Assembly (NCBI GenBank): GCA_025266875.1
Contig: JALLLT010000018.1
Span: 682,001-746,000 of the forward strand
Source of the DNA: Fennellomyces sp. T-0311
Lineage: Eukaryota > Mucoromycota > Mucoromycetes > Mucorales > Lichtheimiaceae
Length of the DNA stretch: 64,000 nt
Direction of reading: 5' to 3'
Positions 24,524-35,529 of this stretch are shown one piece after another (position 1 is the stretch's first letter; every line of letters starts with the position of its first letter). The translations under genes were made by a program, and so were the position numbers. A model generated the notes under the pieces. It was not told the DNA's origin and ran no database searches. It was given only the letters and a program-made list of their open reading frames with translations.

Positions 24524-26612
24524 ATGACTCGCACCACACTCAATCCATTTCCAGCTCACAATCTGGATGCTCATCCAGTGAATCTCGTATTTCATAAAAC
24601 TGCTGCCGCAATTGATGAACAAGATTACGTGCAAGCAGTTGAATTTGCGTCAAGAACGCTTGCCAAGATTCAGGAACTGCTCGTGATGCAAGTACTTGAC
24701 CATCGCGCGTACGCTTATGGGATGCAAGGCAAATTCGTAGAAGCAATCAAAGATGCAAGAGATATGATTACGCTCGAACCGACCTTGGCAAAAGGGTATT
24801 TCCGACTGGGTGACTTATATCAAATGCAAGGAAAGCAACAGAGTGCAATCGACGCGTATGATCTTGGGCTACAAAGTGCTTCACCGGACCATTCGGATTA
24901 TGCCCGGATCGTTCATAGCAAAGAGTCAGCTATAAAGAAGAATGACACGCGAGTTGACTTTGTCGGCAGGCTTCCGATCGAGATGGCGGACGAAATCATA
25001 TCCTTGCTGCCTACTGAATCAAAGTTTGTCTGCTTGACCGTTTCAAGCGTATGGCGCAACAAGATACTTCAATGCTTAAATACTTGGAAAACCTTGGTCA
25101 GTGGGGACGGCGCTAGAGCCAATCGAACAATAAGTGTGATGTCGCAAATCGCATGTCATGTGGAGGATCTCACCATCAACACCACGGATCGCAACATCTT
25201 TCTACGCTATTTGGTCGAATTGAGTACGGATAACTTTGGCAGAATAAAGTCATTGAAGTTGGATCGTAAGTGTGTTCAGAGTAAGGGATATGGTTTCAAG
25301 GCGTAATGGTTTTTTTTCATCCTACAGATAACGCCACCAAGCATTTCAATACGAAAACGATCATGCCGGTTGCAAATGCACTTTGGCACATACACAAAAA
25401 CTTAACCAAAATTGTCATTCATCTCACTCGGAATCGTGTTGTGATCTCGCTGGTGGACATACTTTCAGTTTGCTCAAACCTGAGTAGCATAGAGTACTCA
25501 GCACCATCCCAGCTATCGCACGTAATTGGTGAACTTTTACTATTAAAATCCGAAAACAACCTGGTCGATATGCATTTGAAGGCCAAAACTATTACGGGAC
25601 AAGATCTACAAAAGCTACTCCCTCACTGCCAACGACTGCGACGACTTATTCTACATGGCTGTGATACCTCGGTTCTCGACGTTGTCGACATAATTCTTCC
25701 GCATCTGGACACACTTGGGTACAACCCTGACATGAATGAAATACGGCGGTTGGATCGCCTGGACGTCAATACGTCTGCGCAAGGTTTACGTCGACTATAC
25801 ACGAACAACGGAGGCCCGGCAGTACCTGCTGCATCAATACTACCGCTGATAGAGAGAAATGCGGACTCACTCCAAGTTCTCTACAGCAATCTTTCGGCTC
25901 CCGTTCGGTCGGATCTAGCAATGACATATAGTGATCTAAGACTTCCACATTTGAACAAACTGGTGTTTTGGGGAGACACCTCAGGTACCATGCAGCCGCT
26001 GATCCTTAGGGCGATATCAACCTGTACAACATTGACACATTTAGAGGCCGTGAATTGCAAGGAAATATCGGCTCTGGCCCAAAGACTGAAATCGTTGCCA
26101 CAACTCGAATTTTTCAACATCACACACAGCTCAGTTGCAGCCGGCGAAACAGAACTAAGCACTTGTTTGATATGTATGCAAGAGATACACTGTCTACGCG
26201 ACGACTCAGAACTGTTTGGTTTCGAACTTGCCCGCACACTGTTACCGAAAGCGTTCTTGTTGGAATGTCCTGCATAGATACGTTGGAAAGTATCTGGTTC
26301 CGTGGGTTATCAACAGTCTCAAAAACTGCTGTGGACAATTTTTTCAAGAATTGTAGTAACCGCATGACAGACATTAGACTTGCCGAGATGGAGGCTATCA
26401 CAGACAGCTCCCTTATCAACATTGGCAACTTGAAGGCTTTGAAAAGCGTTTATTTGGAGAAACTAAATAAGATTTCAGATCATGGAATCATAGGCTTGGT
26501 TGATGGAGCGCCGAAACTGCAACGCTTAACACTTGTAAATTGCGAATTTGTTGGTCAGAACGCAATTGCGTATGCACAAAAAAAGCTCAGATACGTTGTA
26601 ATTACCGAATAA
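24524..26612 (+). CDS. TPR/F-box/LRR protein with one frameshift
   Basis: Exon 1 24524..25265 and exon 2 25328..26612, phase-1 intron (GTAAGT donor, CTACAG acceptor) rejoined as HNATKHFNTKTIMP. Starts MTRTTLNPFPAHNLDAHPVN; TPR (AIKDARDMITLEPTLAKGYF), F-box (VDFVGRLPIEMADEIISLLP), then LRRs. The LRR frame breaks near 26157: before it reads AAGETEL, after it reads HLFDMYARD in the next frame. One missing base explains the break, and the rest is open to KKLRYVVITE at the stop. It is either a very recent pseudogene, a C-terminally truncated protein ending at 26277, or a sequencing error. Confidence 0.78.
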
Positions 26613-27324
26613 AGATATCAGTTTGTACGCATGTAACCGCTCTCGCATCTTCTTTTCGCTATGTAGCTATATACCAAAAAAACCTTAATGAGCATGAGAA
26701 AAAGTTTACGATATTCACTTTGTACCTCAATATTGTTGCAATTACAATTGTAAAAGAAAACTGACGGGTTATCAGTAGCGAAAAGCACCATGTACTGTAC
26801 TTCACCAGTCATTTTGAGTAAATCTAAACAGCATCTTTATACCATGGCATAGTAAGTAAGTTACCCAGTAATCTGTTGAAATTAATGCTTATGAGAACAG
26901 AATAGTCTTGTGATCGTAAATGCTGGTACCGAAAATGTGGATGTCGATCACCGATCGTAATTGGAAATTAGCACATGATGTCATTATATTCAGTTTGTGA
27001 AACATTGTTTAAGGTTCTTTACAGTCCTCCTCAAACCATAGTGCTGTTAGTGTTGTACTTTGGACCCGAACGAAAGTGTTCTCCGGTACTACTATTATTG
27101 CACATACACATATTGTACTTAGATTCGATACTGGATAATTCATACAATCGAAAAAAAATCAATGGATCAGAGATCACCAACAGTGATAAGATGGTACGCG
27201 ATAATATACTTTGCAGCACATAGCGACCATAACAACTTTGGTATACGCGTATTACCCCAAGTTGATCTTGTTGATATAACTTATGCTACTAATACAGATC
27301 TAACAAACATTTTGCGACACTTGT
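26613..27324. other. intergenic, no gene seen
   Basis: AT-rich sequence after the last F-box gene of the main cluster; only short overlapping frames without motifs. Confidence 0.5.
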
Positions 27325-27658
27325 TTACTTTAAAACTTCAATGATGTATTCGTACATAGTGTCATGCTTCGACCATTGCTGAAAGCGAATAGACATACAA
27401 GTATAATAATAGAGCATATCACGTAGTCAACTACCTGTAAGTTCCGGGAAAGGTGCTGCAGAGACGTGAGCCCCGTTATAGCTCACATTACCATTCTCGT
27501 CTATAAAAACGAATTGGATGACAAAAACAAACACATGCAACGGATATGATTAAAAATACTTCCGTTACAGTTGTGATTTTGAAATAACGTTCTCACCATC
27601 GACGTTTATCCGTCTCGAGTGCTACGAACGCAACTATCAGATAAAAAAAGCACTTCAT
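27325..27658 (-). CDS. candidate small secreted protein, exon joints uncertain
   Basis: Three coding-looking pieces follow one another on the minus strand. The first starts at an ATG at 27658 and begins with a signal-like stretch (MKCFFYLIVAFVALETDK). The second lies after a TTTTATAG acceptor (about 27500) and reads ENGNVSYNGAHVSAAPFPEL. The third lies after a TTTCAG acceptor (about 27383) and reads QWSKHDTMYEYIIEVLK before TAA. Donors GTGAGA (near 27597) and GTAGTT (near 27435) are available, but no single choice of canonical sites keeps all three pieces in frame. So this is either a real small gene with an unusual donor or a decayed one. The product would be under 70 residues and possibly secreted. 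I do not recognise the family. Confidence 0.28.
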
Positions 27659-28135
27659 TGCAAGAATTGCACGTGAACCGCGGCTACTTTGCTTTGTAGT
27701 ACATGGAGCAAAGACGTGAATGCATATCGACAACGTCTTACTACTGCTACCCTTATGCGAAAATGTGTAACCGGCGTTCGCGCGTGTGGTATGATTCAGA
27801 AACGTACCGGGGACTAGCACCATTGACTGATAAACTTTGTACTTTGTTTGGCTAGTGCTGTAATACAACGTACGATGCATCGATCAAATGTACAACGAAG
27901 TTACAATCGCACATGCTGTATACTCGATCATATCATAAAACATTTTGAGCAACGCTTATTTATAGATCTATATACTACGCACCGTTCTAGAATAGTACAA
28001 CTTTAATATGTATACAAAGTGAGCTTCCTGATAGAACTCATGTTATACATTCTGCAGAATACTTAAGTGCCTCAAATACAGATCTGCAAAAATCTATTCG
28101 ATACTATTAAAGTATCTAGTTTTTGTGAATTTCAC

Positions 28136-28408
28136 ATGTGTCAATTTAGGCATAACCATGATATAGTTTTGTGGGGATGGGGTAATCCAAAACAAGGCAG
28201 AGTTGTGCGGAGAATAAGCTTACAACCAAAAGAATGGGAAAAACACCGGGAGATAGCTCGGAATGTGGGGAACTTTCGAACAGCATTAACTTTGTATCAC
28301 AAACTGCGATACACCTTAATTCCCATTATATGTGGTCCAGTGAACGGTAAAATATATCCGATCGTGAACACGAAAAACGACGAAGAACATTTTTGGGTAT
28401 TCCTTTGA
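28136..28408 (+). CDS. hypothetical 90-residue ORF
   Basis: ATG at 28136 begins MCQFRHNHDIVLWGWGNPKQ; the frame is open 69 nt further upstream without an ATG. It is balanced in composition, with WGWGNPKQGRVVRRISLQPK near the start and NDEEHFWVFL at the end. No domain is recognised, no signal peptide or membrane segment is visible, and there is no obvious partner exon. It may be an exon of a gene I cannot assemble, or chance. Confidence 0.25.
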   Translation: MCQFRHNHDIVLWGWGNPKQGRVVRRISLQPKEWEKHREIARNVGNFRTALTLYHKLRYTLIPIICGPVNGKIYPIVNTKNDEEHFWVFL

Positions 28409-28773
28409 ATATATTAAATTCATTGATCAATTTCAGCGACTGACGGCAACCTATCACTGAAAAAATGTGGCATAGACAGCTCAAGCTATAAATGTATTAG
28501 TGCCTTGATCCTGTCAATGTATGTAAATGCTACTAAAAAACATAAAATAAAAGCTCTCGTGATCCGCATGTTGAAGCACCCGAATTGAACCCTTTACAAA
28601 AGCTAAAAGCAACATACTCATCACATGTGCTTTTCCATTAATTCCCAAGCATGTAAAAAAGTTTTGTTGGAAAACCGGACAAGATGATTCGATCATACGG
28701 TCTAGGCGCCGAATCGCAAATGTGGTACAAATGCCTCGGTTTGTCGCTGTACACAATCGCGATCGATCAGACA

Positions 28774-28780
28774 TATAAAA
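28774..28780 (+). promoter_or_regulatory. TATA box of the phospholipase B-like gene
   Basis: TATAAAA 50 nt upstream of the ATG at 28830. Confidence 0.6.
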
Positions 28781-28829
28781 GCGGATCACAAAGACGTGAT
28801 TATAATGAACTACACTGGTATTTCGGAAA

Positions 28830-30418
28830 ATGGCCACGCATAATAAGATTCTTGCCTTGGTACTGTTGACACTCACCGTACTCGCTCACAGTGTAGCTGG
28901 TCTCACTGCATCAACCATTGGTGAATGTCCTCAATTGACTGCTCGACCTTCGGGCCCAGCTGGTGCTCATGATTTGCGTCCTGATGATATCAAAGTTATT
29001 GCCGCGATGGGTGATAGGTATTAACCATTAGTAGTATAAGTTATTCCATGGGCTAATCATCTGAACTTGTAGTATTATGGCTGGATTTGCTTTGGAAGGA
29101 ATCAATGATGGCCAAGGTGGAACCGGAATCTTGAATGTCAGTAGTATTACCGAATACCGTGGCCAGAGCTGGGGCATTGGTGGTGACAGTGGTGCGGTTA
29201 CTCTGGCCAACTTTGTTCAGCACTACAATTCCAGTCTTCAAGGCCCTGCTAAAGGAAGACAGCTTGCTGCCATCTGCCATGGTACACTTTCAAACACCCT
29301 GTTGACATATTTACGTTGCATACTGATGACTAGTTTTTATCATAGGATTGCTTTGCCTCGACAAACTGAGTAAGTTCACAACTAACGATCCCTCCTATGC
29401 CATTGAAATAATTGACGAAATATTCTATTACTTGCAAAACAGTTGTTCCCAAGGTTGCCGTTTTGAATGCTGCTCTTAGTGGTGCCATCTCGATGAACTT
29501 GGATGACGAACTGGACTACCTTATTCCTCAAATGAAGAAGATCAAAAACATTAACTACCAAAACGACTGGAAGTTGATTACCATTCAGATCGGAAGTAAG
29601 TTTTTCTTTACTACTTTTCGTTTCCAAGGGTACTTATTCTTCTTGCGTCCTGCTTAGGCAATGATCAATGCGCTTCATGTTTGAATCCTTTCCGTGGTGA
29701 AGTTACAGCTGCAAAGTACGGTGCCTATGTGGATGCCGCAGTTGCACGTATTCGCAAGGAAATCCCTCGTGTTATCGTGAATCTTGTGGGCTCGTTCAAC
29801 GTGTCGCATGTATATGATCTCACGCATGGAGAAGAATACTGCCGTCCTCTTTTTGATAACCCCAATGCACTTTTGAATCGAGTCGAGTGTTCATGCTTTT
29901 TGTTCGGTGAAAAAGAGCGCAACAACATGGACTTGCTCTCGGCCGGTTATAACGTCAAGTTGAAAGAGATCTACAACAAGTACAAGGGTCAAGAGAACAG
30001 CGGTTTTGGTATCCGCTTTACTCCTGCCAACATTAACGTCGGTGGTTTCCCCTTGGAAGTAATGAGGTAAGTGACTTTCCCCGCTCAACAATCATGGTGT
30101 TATATGCTTAACCTTTTTTTTCAACAAGTAATGTTGACTGCTTCCATCCTGGAAAACTTGCTCACCAATGGGTGGCAAAGGTAATAACCCAATACTGAAC
30201 TTAGACTGGAGCAAATTTACTTATATGCCTTCGATTTCAAGATCGTTTGGAATACCCTTTTCCTTTCTCAAAGTCAAATTCCCGCACAGGATTTCAACTA
30301 CGATCCCAACCAGCCGGTATGTTTGAGTCGTCGGGTTAGTTGTTCTACTCCAATATTTATTTTGAAACGTACATAGGTCTACTGTCCAACTGATGACGAC
30401 AGAATCCGTGTCGACTAA
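28830..30418 (+). CDS. secreted phospholipase B-like SGNH/GDSL esterase
   Basis: Eight exons: 28830..29017, 29073..29281, 29346..29369, 29443..29595, 29658..30066, 30129..30180, 30242..30316, 30377..30418; all phases agree, giving 383 residues. A signal peptide (residues 2-23, KILALVLLTLTVLAHSVAG) sends it to the secretory route. SGNH blocks are present: GDS with Ser63, GSND at 191-194, and DCFHPG with Asp331 and His334, completing the catalytic triad. The overall plan matches membrane-associated phospholipase B1-type lipases, which remove fatty acids from phospholipids and lysophospholipids. No C-terminal membrane helix or GPI signal is seen (ends DDDRIRVD), so it is probably released. The likely role is lipid scavenging outside the cell. 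Exon 3 is only 24 nt. Confidence 0.9.
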
Positions 30419-30770
30419 GTGCTCTTCATCAAATAGTCATTCAATTCAAGAGGATATGTGTTTATCTTTTATGTGGTAATAATTCAGTAATAAAAAAAAT
30501 TCAGAAAGTGACAAATGCACAGCAAATATGCTATGTCCTTACTATATACGAAACTTTCATATGAGTAGACACTAACCTTAGACGTGCGCAATTTCGCAGG
30601 TAGAACAGTCGCAAAGGTAATACTTTAGCTGTTTTGCCTTGTTAATGTCGTCTTGCAAATGTATAGGACTGCAAGTGCTTTGGTCACAAGGTCGCTCGAC
30701 TGGTGGGCCAATTTTCATTTAGCTTTAAGCCAGCGCTGCTTGGACGTGTCTTCACCAGAAAAAAATAATA

Positions 30771-32243
30771 ATGAGCTTTCGCAAGCGCAACGCAGATCAG
30801 CAACCAAAACTTCCACCTGGATCTCGACTCAGTGCATACAATGGTCAACTCTTAATTTCAACAGGAGTGCCGTCACTTGACGACATTATGGGTGGCGGTT
30901 TGCCTGTTGGTACCGTGCTCTTGATCAAAGAAGATCGCGCCACGACATATGCACAGCTACTGTTGAAATACTTTTTGGCGCAAGGCATGGCGTCTGGACA
31001 TCATTGCGCATTGGCGTCGCGTGACGAAGATGGAAACGAGCTGCTACGCAACCTTATGTGGTTGGCAACGTCAGCTTCTTCTAACGACGATGACGAGGAT
31101 CATGACGAAGCAGCTAAAAGCGCCGCACGATCCAACGCGGAAGGTGATCGTCTAAAGATCGCATGGCGATATGCACACCTGAAGAAGTTTGAATCGGGTG
31201 TTCGACAAGGTATATGATGGATAAATACGGTCATGGAACAGTCAAAGGTTTACAAATGCTGTAGCCTCGCCGTCGTCACCGCCACCACAACAAGCATCGT
31301 CTTCGTCATCAAACATAAACGAAAAGTCGGCGCCCGGCAATGAACCTCGACCTTATTGTAGTCTGTTTGATCTCACGAAACGCATCCCCGAATCGGTCTT
31401 GGAAGAGGGCAAGCCGACAGTGTTGGATAATATGGAAGGCGAGGATGATTATGCAACCCTTTTGGATAACATTCGCAAACTGGTCTTGGAGAACAACTTT
31501 AGGTAAAAGGCAAGAATGTGGGGGCGAAATGATGGCGTTGTCTCATCCAACTTAAAGCTCGGCGATACCGGCAAAGCCCAATACGCAACGGAACGTGCTC
31601 CGTCTGGGTATCCATTCCCTCGCGTCTCCGAGCTGGCAATCGAAATCGTCCTACGTATGCCCGTTGGTTCTTCTATCCAAAAGTTAAACAGGCTGACGCA
31701 TATCTTTAACTAGGACTTGTACAAATTCTTCCATGCTCTGCGAGGTTTGCTACGATTCTCCTTTGGTGCTGCAGTGATTACAATCCCAGCCTACCTATAC
31801 GAAGAGTCACCTAACTTCGTAAAACGGGTCGAGCATATGGCGGATGCCGTGGTAGAGGTGGAATCATTCGCAGGTTCGTGTTTGGCAGCGTAGAAACAAA
31901 TGCAGTGGGAATACTTACATGGTCAACAGGATCCATGGTTCACAACGATGCCCCGTACACTCAGAATTATCACGGCTTCTTCTATGTCCATAAACTGCCG
32001 GTGCTCAACTCGCTGCTGCCACCGAGCACCAAGCTCTCAGTATTGTCGGCTGGTGGAAGCAACGATCTTGCATTCAAACTTCGACGCAAACGATTTGCCA
32101 TCGAAACATTCCATTTGCCTCCTGAAGGCGGCGTCAGCGAACGGCGGACGGAGCCTCCTCCATCGAGCGACTCAAAGAAACGCCAGCCAAAGCGTATAGG
32201 ATGCGGCTCGACACCAGGAAAGACAGACCCACTGGAGTTTTAA
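30771..32243 (+). CDS. ELP4: Elongator complex subunit 4
   Basis: Five exons: 30771..31209, 31265..31502, 31558..31654, 31714..31873, 31930..32243, giving 415 residues. ELP4 is one of the RecA-like ring subunits (with ELP5 and ELP6) of Elongator, which modifies wobble uridines of tRNA. Family landmarks are the start MSFRKR, GVPSLDDIMGGGLPVGTVLL at about 33-52, KIAWRYAHLKKFES, and the C-terminal LAFKLRRKRFAIETFHLPPE. There is no Walker A motif, as expected for ELP4. An acid-rich insert (DDDEDHDEAAK) and a Ser-rich linker are poorly conserved parts. The 352 bp between the previous gene and this start show nothing distinct. Confidence 0.93.
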
Positions 32244-32868
32244 GTAAATAGAAAATCAACCTTACATTGCATCATATTCTATTTCCGTGGCAACATATTA
32301 ATTGTACATTATCAATACAGTAAAAGGGGAAGGTATCTCAGTATGTAGTCAAGGATGGTTGGCCCACATTATGGGCATACTCTCTGTCCATCAGATGAGA
32401 TCAAAGTGCGCTCCTTGCCTAGTGATACCGCCATTTTGGCAATGCAAATCGCGAATTGTTGAGAGGCACTGTTCAGTGATGACTATATGATCAGTTGAAG
32501 CTTGGACAATCTTATTGGATTTACCAAGCAACTCGAATAAAAGCACGAGCGAGGCGTTACTTCTGACCAACTGAGAGCTGCGAGCCCTCGTCAGCCATTC
32601 GTGTAGGTTCGTATTCTATTTCGCAGTAAGTCTCAGTCAAAGCTCCCAAGCAGATCAACCATGACAACCTTACCAATAGCAAAAGTAAGCATATTGAGTA
32701 AAGTTTGCAACAGCCGTCCTGGCAAGGTTTTGCACGAGTAGTCTGTGCCAAAATTCGACTGCGGAAACGCACACACTTGTTATCTCTACAGAAATTTGAG
32801 CAACTCGAAGAGTTTCATTATAGTTATCGTCAGATCAAGTGTACTCTCGGCTAGGGCAGATTCCCAAA
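32244..32868. other. intergenic, no gene confirmed
   Basis: A short frame begins MTTLPIAK at about 32661 beside a GTAAGC donor and could be an upstream exon of the small membrane protein that follows, but no in-frame joint was found. Confidence 0.4.
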
Positions 32869-33090
32869 ATGCTTGGGTTGCACAGATCTTTGCAAGTGCA
32901 TTATGTTCGTTCTTCCACAAGTGGCGTGTTACAAATTCCATCTGCTGTAGCCGAGATAACTTGGTTTGGCGTCGCATATGGTATGCTGTGTCTTATATGT
33001 ACTTATTTCTTGATTCACATTGCTTACCAAAGACATGAGAGCATCGGAACAGTGCTGGACAAACTATCGCCGCAAGGTTCACCAGACTAA
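32869..33090 (+). CDS. small one-pass membrane protein, possibly mitochondrial
   Basis: Single-exon reading of 73 residues from ATG 32869. The front (MLGLHRSLQVHYVRSSTSG) is basic, Ser-rich and without acidic residues, like a mitochondrial presequence. One hydrophobic helix covers about residues 31-50 (FGV, then AYGMLCLICTYFLIHIAY), followed by a polar tail (RHESIGTVLDKLSPQGSPD). The size and plan fit a small respiratory-chain or assembly subunit, but I do not recognise it. The frame is open further upstream without an ATG, so an extra 5' exon is possible. Confidence 0.5.
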   Translation: MLGLHRSLQVHYVRSSTSGVLQIPSAVAEITWFGVAYGMLCLICTYFLIHIAYQRHESIGTVLDKLSPQGSPD

Positions 33091-33462
33091 GAAGCCTTCT
33101 AACAAATCACGCTGAACTGACAAGTTATCAGTGAGTCATGCCATATACATCTTATTTTGTGAGAACCCTTTTTTCAATATTTTTGGAAATTAAGCTTGCA
33201 TGTAGACGGAAAAAACTTTATCAGCTGGCGCAGTAACACTGTTTTCGCGTAACGAAACCTCAGCTGGTCGTATACATAGTCAAGGGACTGGTATTCCAGC
33301 AAATTTAGAGCCATGGCGACATTGCTATACCACTCTAGATCTTATGTAAGCTATTAGGGGTTTCAGTAATGAGTAATAGGACTAGCCCATTTTGGCTGTG
33401 GCGTGGGTGTCGCAGTAACTGACAGTGCGCTGGGTACACAAGACCTCATTCGAACGCCTATT
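33091..33462. other. intergenic, no gene seen
   Basis: Spacer that carries the promoter of the solitary F-box gene downstream. Confidence 0.5.
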
Positions 33463-33468
33463 TATAAG
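33463..33468 (+). promoter_or_regulatory. TATA-like box
   Basis: TATAAG within TTTATAAGCG, about 95 nt upstream of the ATG at 33559. Confidence 0.4.
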
Positions 33469-33558
33469 CGACCATTTCTTTCAGAATGGCCGCACCACAC
33501 GTTTGTTCGACCTGCAATTTATAGCGTGAAACAGCAAGTTTACTCCTTTGCATCTGCA

Positions 33559-35529
33559 ATGACAACGATCGATCAGCTTATCACCGAAGCTAGGGATGCT
33601 TTCGCTGCTGGGAAGCTTGAAATCGCGCTTCACAATTCCACCAACCTCATTCAGGAGCTTCGGCAGCAAACTGTCAATGCCTTGGAGCTACGTGCATCCA
33701 TTTACGAGAAGAAGGCGAACCATACCAAGGAACTGGAAGATACACTGTTGATTGCCGAATATGACTGCAACAACACCAGCGCGTATCTGCGTGCTGCCAG
33801 AATTTATTCAGAGCAAGAAAAGCTATACGAAGCCCTTGACTATCTCCGAAAGGCTCTACACACTTCTCCCAAAAAGAAGATACGCGTTATGATCTGGAAT
33901 CTGCTGACCAAGACAAAGGAACGGTTAAGGCGTCGCGTTGACTTCATCGCTGCGGCACCTTACGATATCGTGTGTAACATCCTTTCTCACCTTGGCCCAC
34001 ATTATGCTTCGATCTGTATGGATGTTTGTCATCGCTGGCGGGAGGTGATCCTAGGCTGTCCGGTGATATGGGAAAACGTCGATTCGTATATCCCTTACTG
34101 GAATGAGCGATTTGACATGGTCCGAACTGTTTCCCATCATGTCCGGAAGTTGTTGCTACGTTATCGTGGTACCACACATTTTACCTCATGGTCAGAGTTT
34201 GTCAAGGAAGTACCCTTTCCCCGATTACAGTTTTTGGAGGTTATGGATTCAAGTTTAAGCAAAGGTATGAACAGAGTTGCACGTTTTGGGTGTTTTTGGA
34301 CGCTGGAAAATACTAACGTCGTATTTTTAGATAGATCACCTCTGGGTGAACCATTCTTCGCGGCTCTGCATTACGTGGCAAGTACGTTGACTGGAGTCAA
34401 AATACATGGCGGGCCCGAGGTCTCCCTGGGGAAGCTTTTAACAACCTGTCCGAAGCTTACCAGTATCGATATTCAAGTCGAAAATGTTTCAGATTGGGTC
34501 ACGGGAATGCCTACCACAACGCTATTGACCAATGCCAGGATCGCCACGAACTTTCCAGTGGATCGCAGTAACCTTACACCATTCTTTCAGTGCGCACCAG
34601 GTCTTAAGAAAATCGTACTCCGCTCCCTGAATTGGGTTGATGGCGTAGATATCTCACCCCTAATCGAACACTGTTGTCCGGAATTGTCTTACATCATTAC
34701 TGGCGTCTGTGGTCATACCTGTGACTTTCATTTGGCAAATTCAAGTGGACCTTCCGACGGACTAAAGCAGATGTCGCTCAGCAATGTGAATTCGACTGCA
34801 CCTTTGCTATCAAGGCTCGAAAGGGCGACAGATAGTTTGCAGGCTCTCCATATCGAACTTCGTAATGATGGACATAATAGCACTTGGGCGGATTGGCGGC
34901 CTTTGTCATCCTTTATCATGCACAAATTGACCTGGTTGAGTATCGACGTCGATCCAAACTTTGCGCTCTATCATCACCTTCCCGAAATGCTACGTAGTTA
35001 TCCTGCCTTGGAGCGACTCAGACTTACCGTAATTGGAGAATGGTCCTCCACGGCTACATCAGTACGGGACAATGTTTTCGCTGCTTTAGCCAACCTGGAA
35101 AACCTTCACGATCTGGAATTGGCAAATCATCCTCTCGATGGCGAAGGCTTTCGCAAGCTTATAGAGAAGCACGCAAGGCAAGAGTCACCTACCCTGAAAC
35201 ACCTAATAATCTCGGACTGCATGATCCCTATCAATGTACTATACGACATTGTGAGTATCAAAAGCATTGAATCGTTATTACTGTACAATGATCTTTTTGG
35301 ACGCAATTCCTTAGCTGATATAGATGAATTCGCACGGCTGGCTGCTGAACTACCTTGTCTGAAGTATCTTTATTTGGATAGAAGTATACAGCTGACGGAG
35401 AACGCAGTCAGATGCATTGCAAGTAGCAAAAGCCTAGAAAGGCTAGTCACCAATAACAGTAGTCTCTCTGAGGAGTCATACACTCTGTTGAAACATTTGC
35501 TTGGACGTTCGCTAGCGAGGAGGTTTTAG
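33559..35529 (+). CDS. TPR/F-box/LRR protein, solitary divergent member
   Basis: Exons 33559..34264 and 34331..35529 give 634 residues. I start at the ATG 33559 (MTTIDQLITEARDAFAAGKL); the longer frame begins with GTG upstream of the TATA box. The intron 34265..34330 (GTATGA donor, perfect TACTAAC branch site, TTTTTAG acceptor) is 66 nt long with no in-frame stop, so retention would simply insert 22 residues. TPR helices are at 5-115, the F-box at about 135-175 (VDFIAAAPYDIVCNILSHLG), and LRRs to the end. The intron sits in phase 1 at the same F-box/LRR border as in the clustered genes, so it is a true relative although the sequence is far diverged. Probable SCF receptor, target unknown. Confidence 0.85.
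   Translation: MTTIDQLITEARDAFAAGKLEIALHNSTNLIQELRQQTVNALELRASIYEKKANHTKELEDTLLIAEYDCNNTSAYLRAARIYSEQEKLYEALDYLRKALHTSPKKKIRVMIWNLLTKTKERLRRRVDFIAAAPYDIVCNILSHLGPHYASICMDVCHRWREVILGCPVIWENVDSYIPYWNERFDMVRTVSHHVRKLLLRYRGTTHFTSWSEFVKEVPFPRLQFLEVMDSSLSKGMNRVARFGCFWTLENTNVVFLDRSPLGEPFFAALHYVASTLTGVKIHGGPEVSLGKLLTTCPKLTSIDIQVENVSDWVTGMPTTTLLTNARIATNFPVDRSNLTPFFQCAPGLKKIVLRSLNWVDGVDISPLIEHCCPELSYIITGVCGHTCDFHLANSSGPSDGLKQMSLSNVNSTAPLLSRLERATDSLQALHIELRNDGHNSTWADWRPLSSFIMHKLTWLSIDVDPNFALYHHLPEMLRSYPALERLRLTVIGEWSSTATSVRDNVFAALANLENLHDLELANHPLDGEGFRKLIEKHARQESPTLKHLIISDCMIPINVLYDIVSIKSIESLLLYNDLFGRNSLADIDEFARLAAELPCLKYLYLDRSIQLTENAVRCIASSKSLERLVTNNSSLSEESYTLLKHLLGRSLARRF

Noticed and set aside
33403..33558. 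Longer N-terminus for the solitary F-box gene
   Set aside because: The frame begins with GTG and spans the TATA-like box; the TPR domain starts right after the ATG at 33559.
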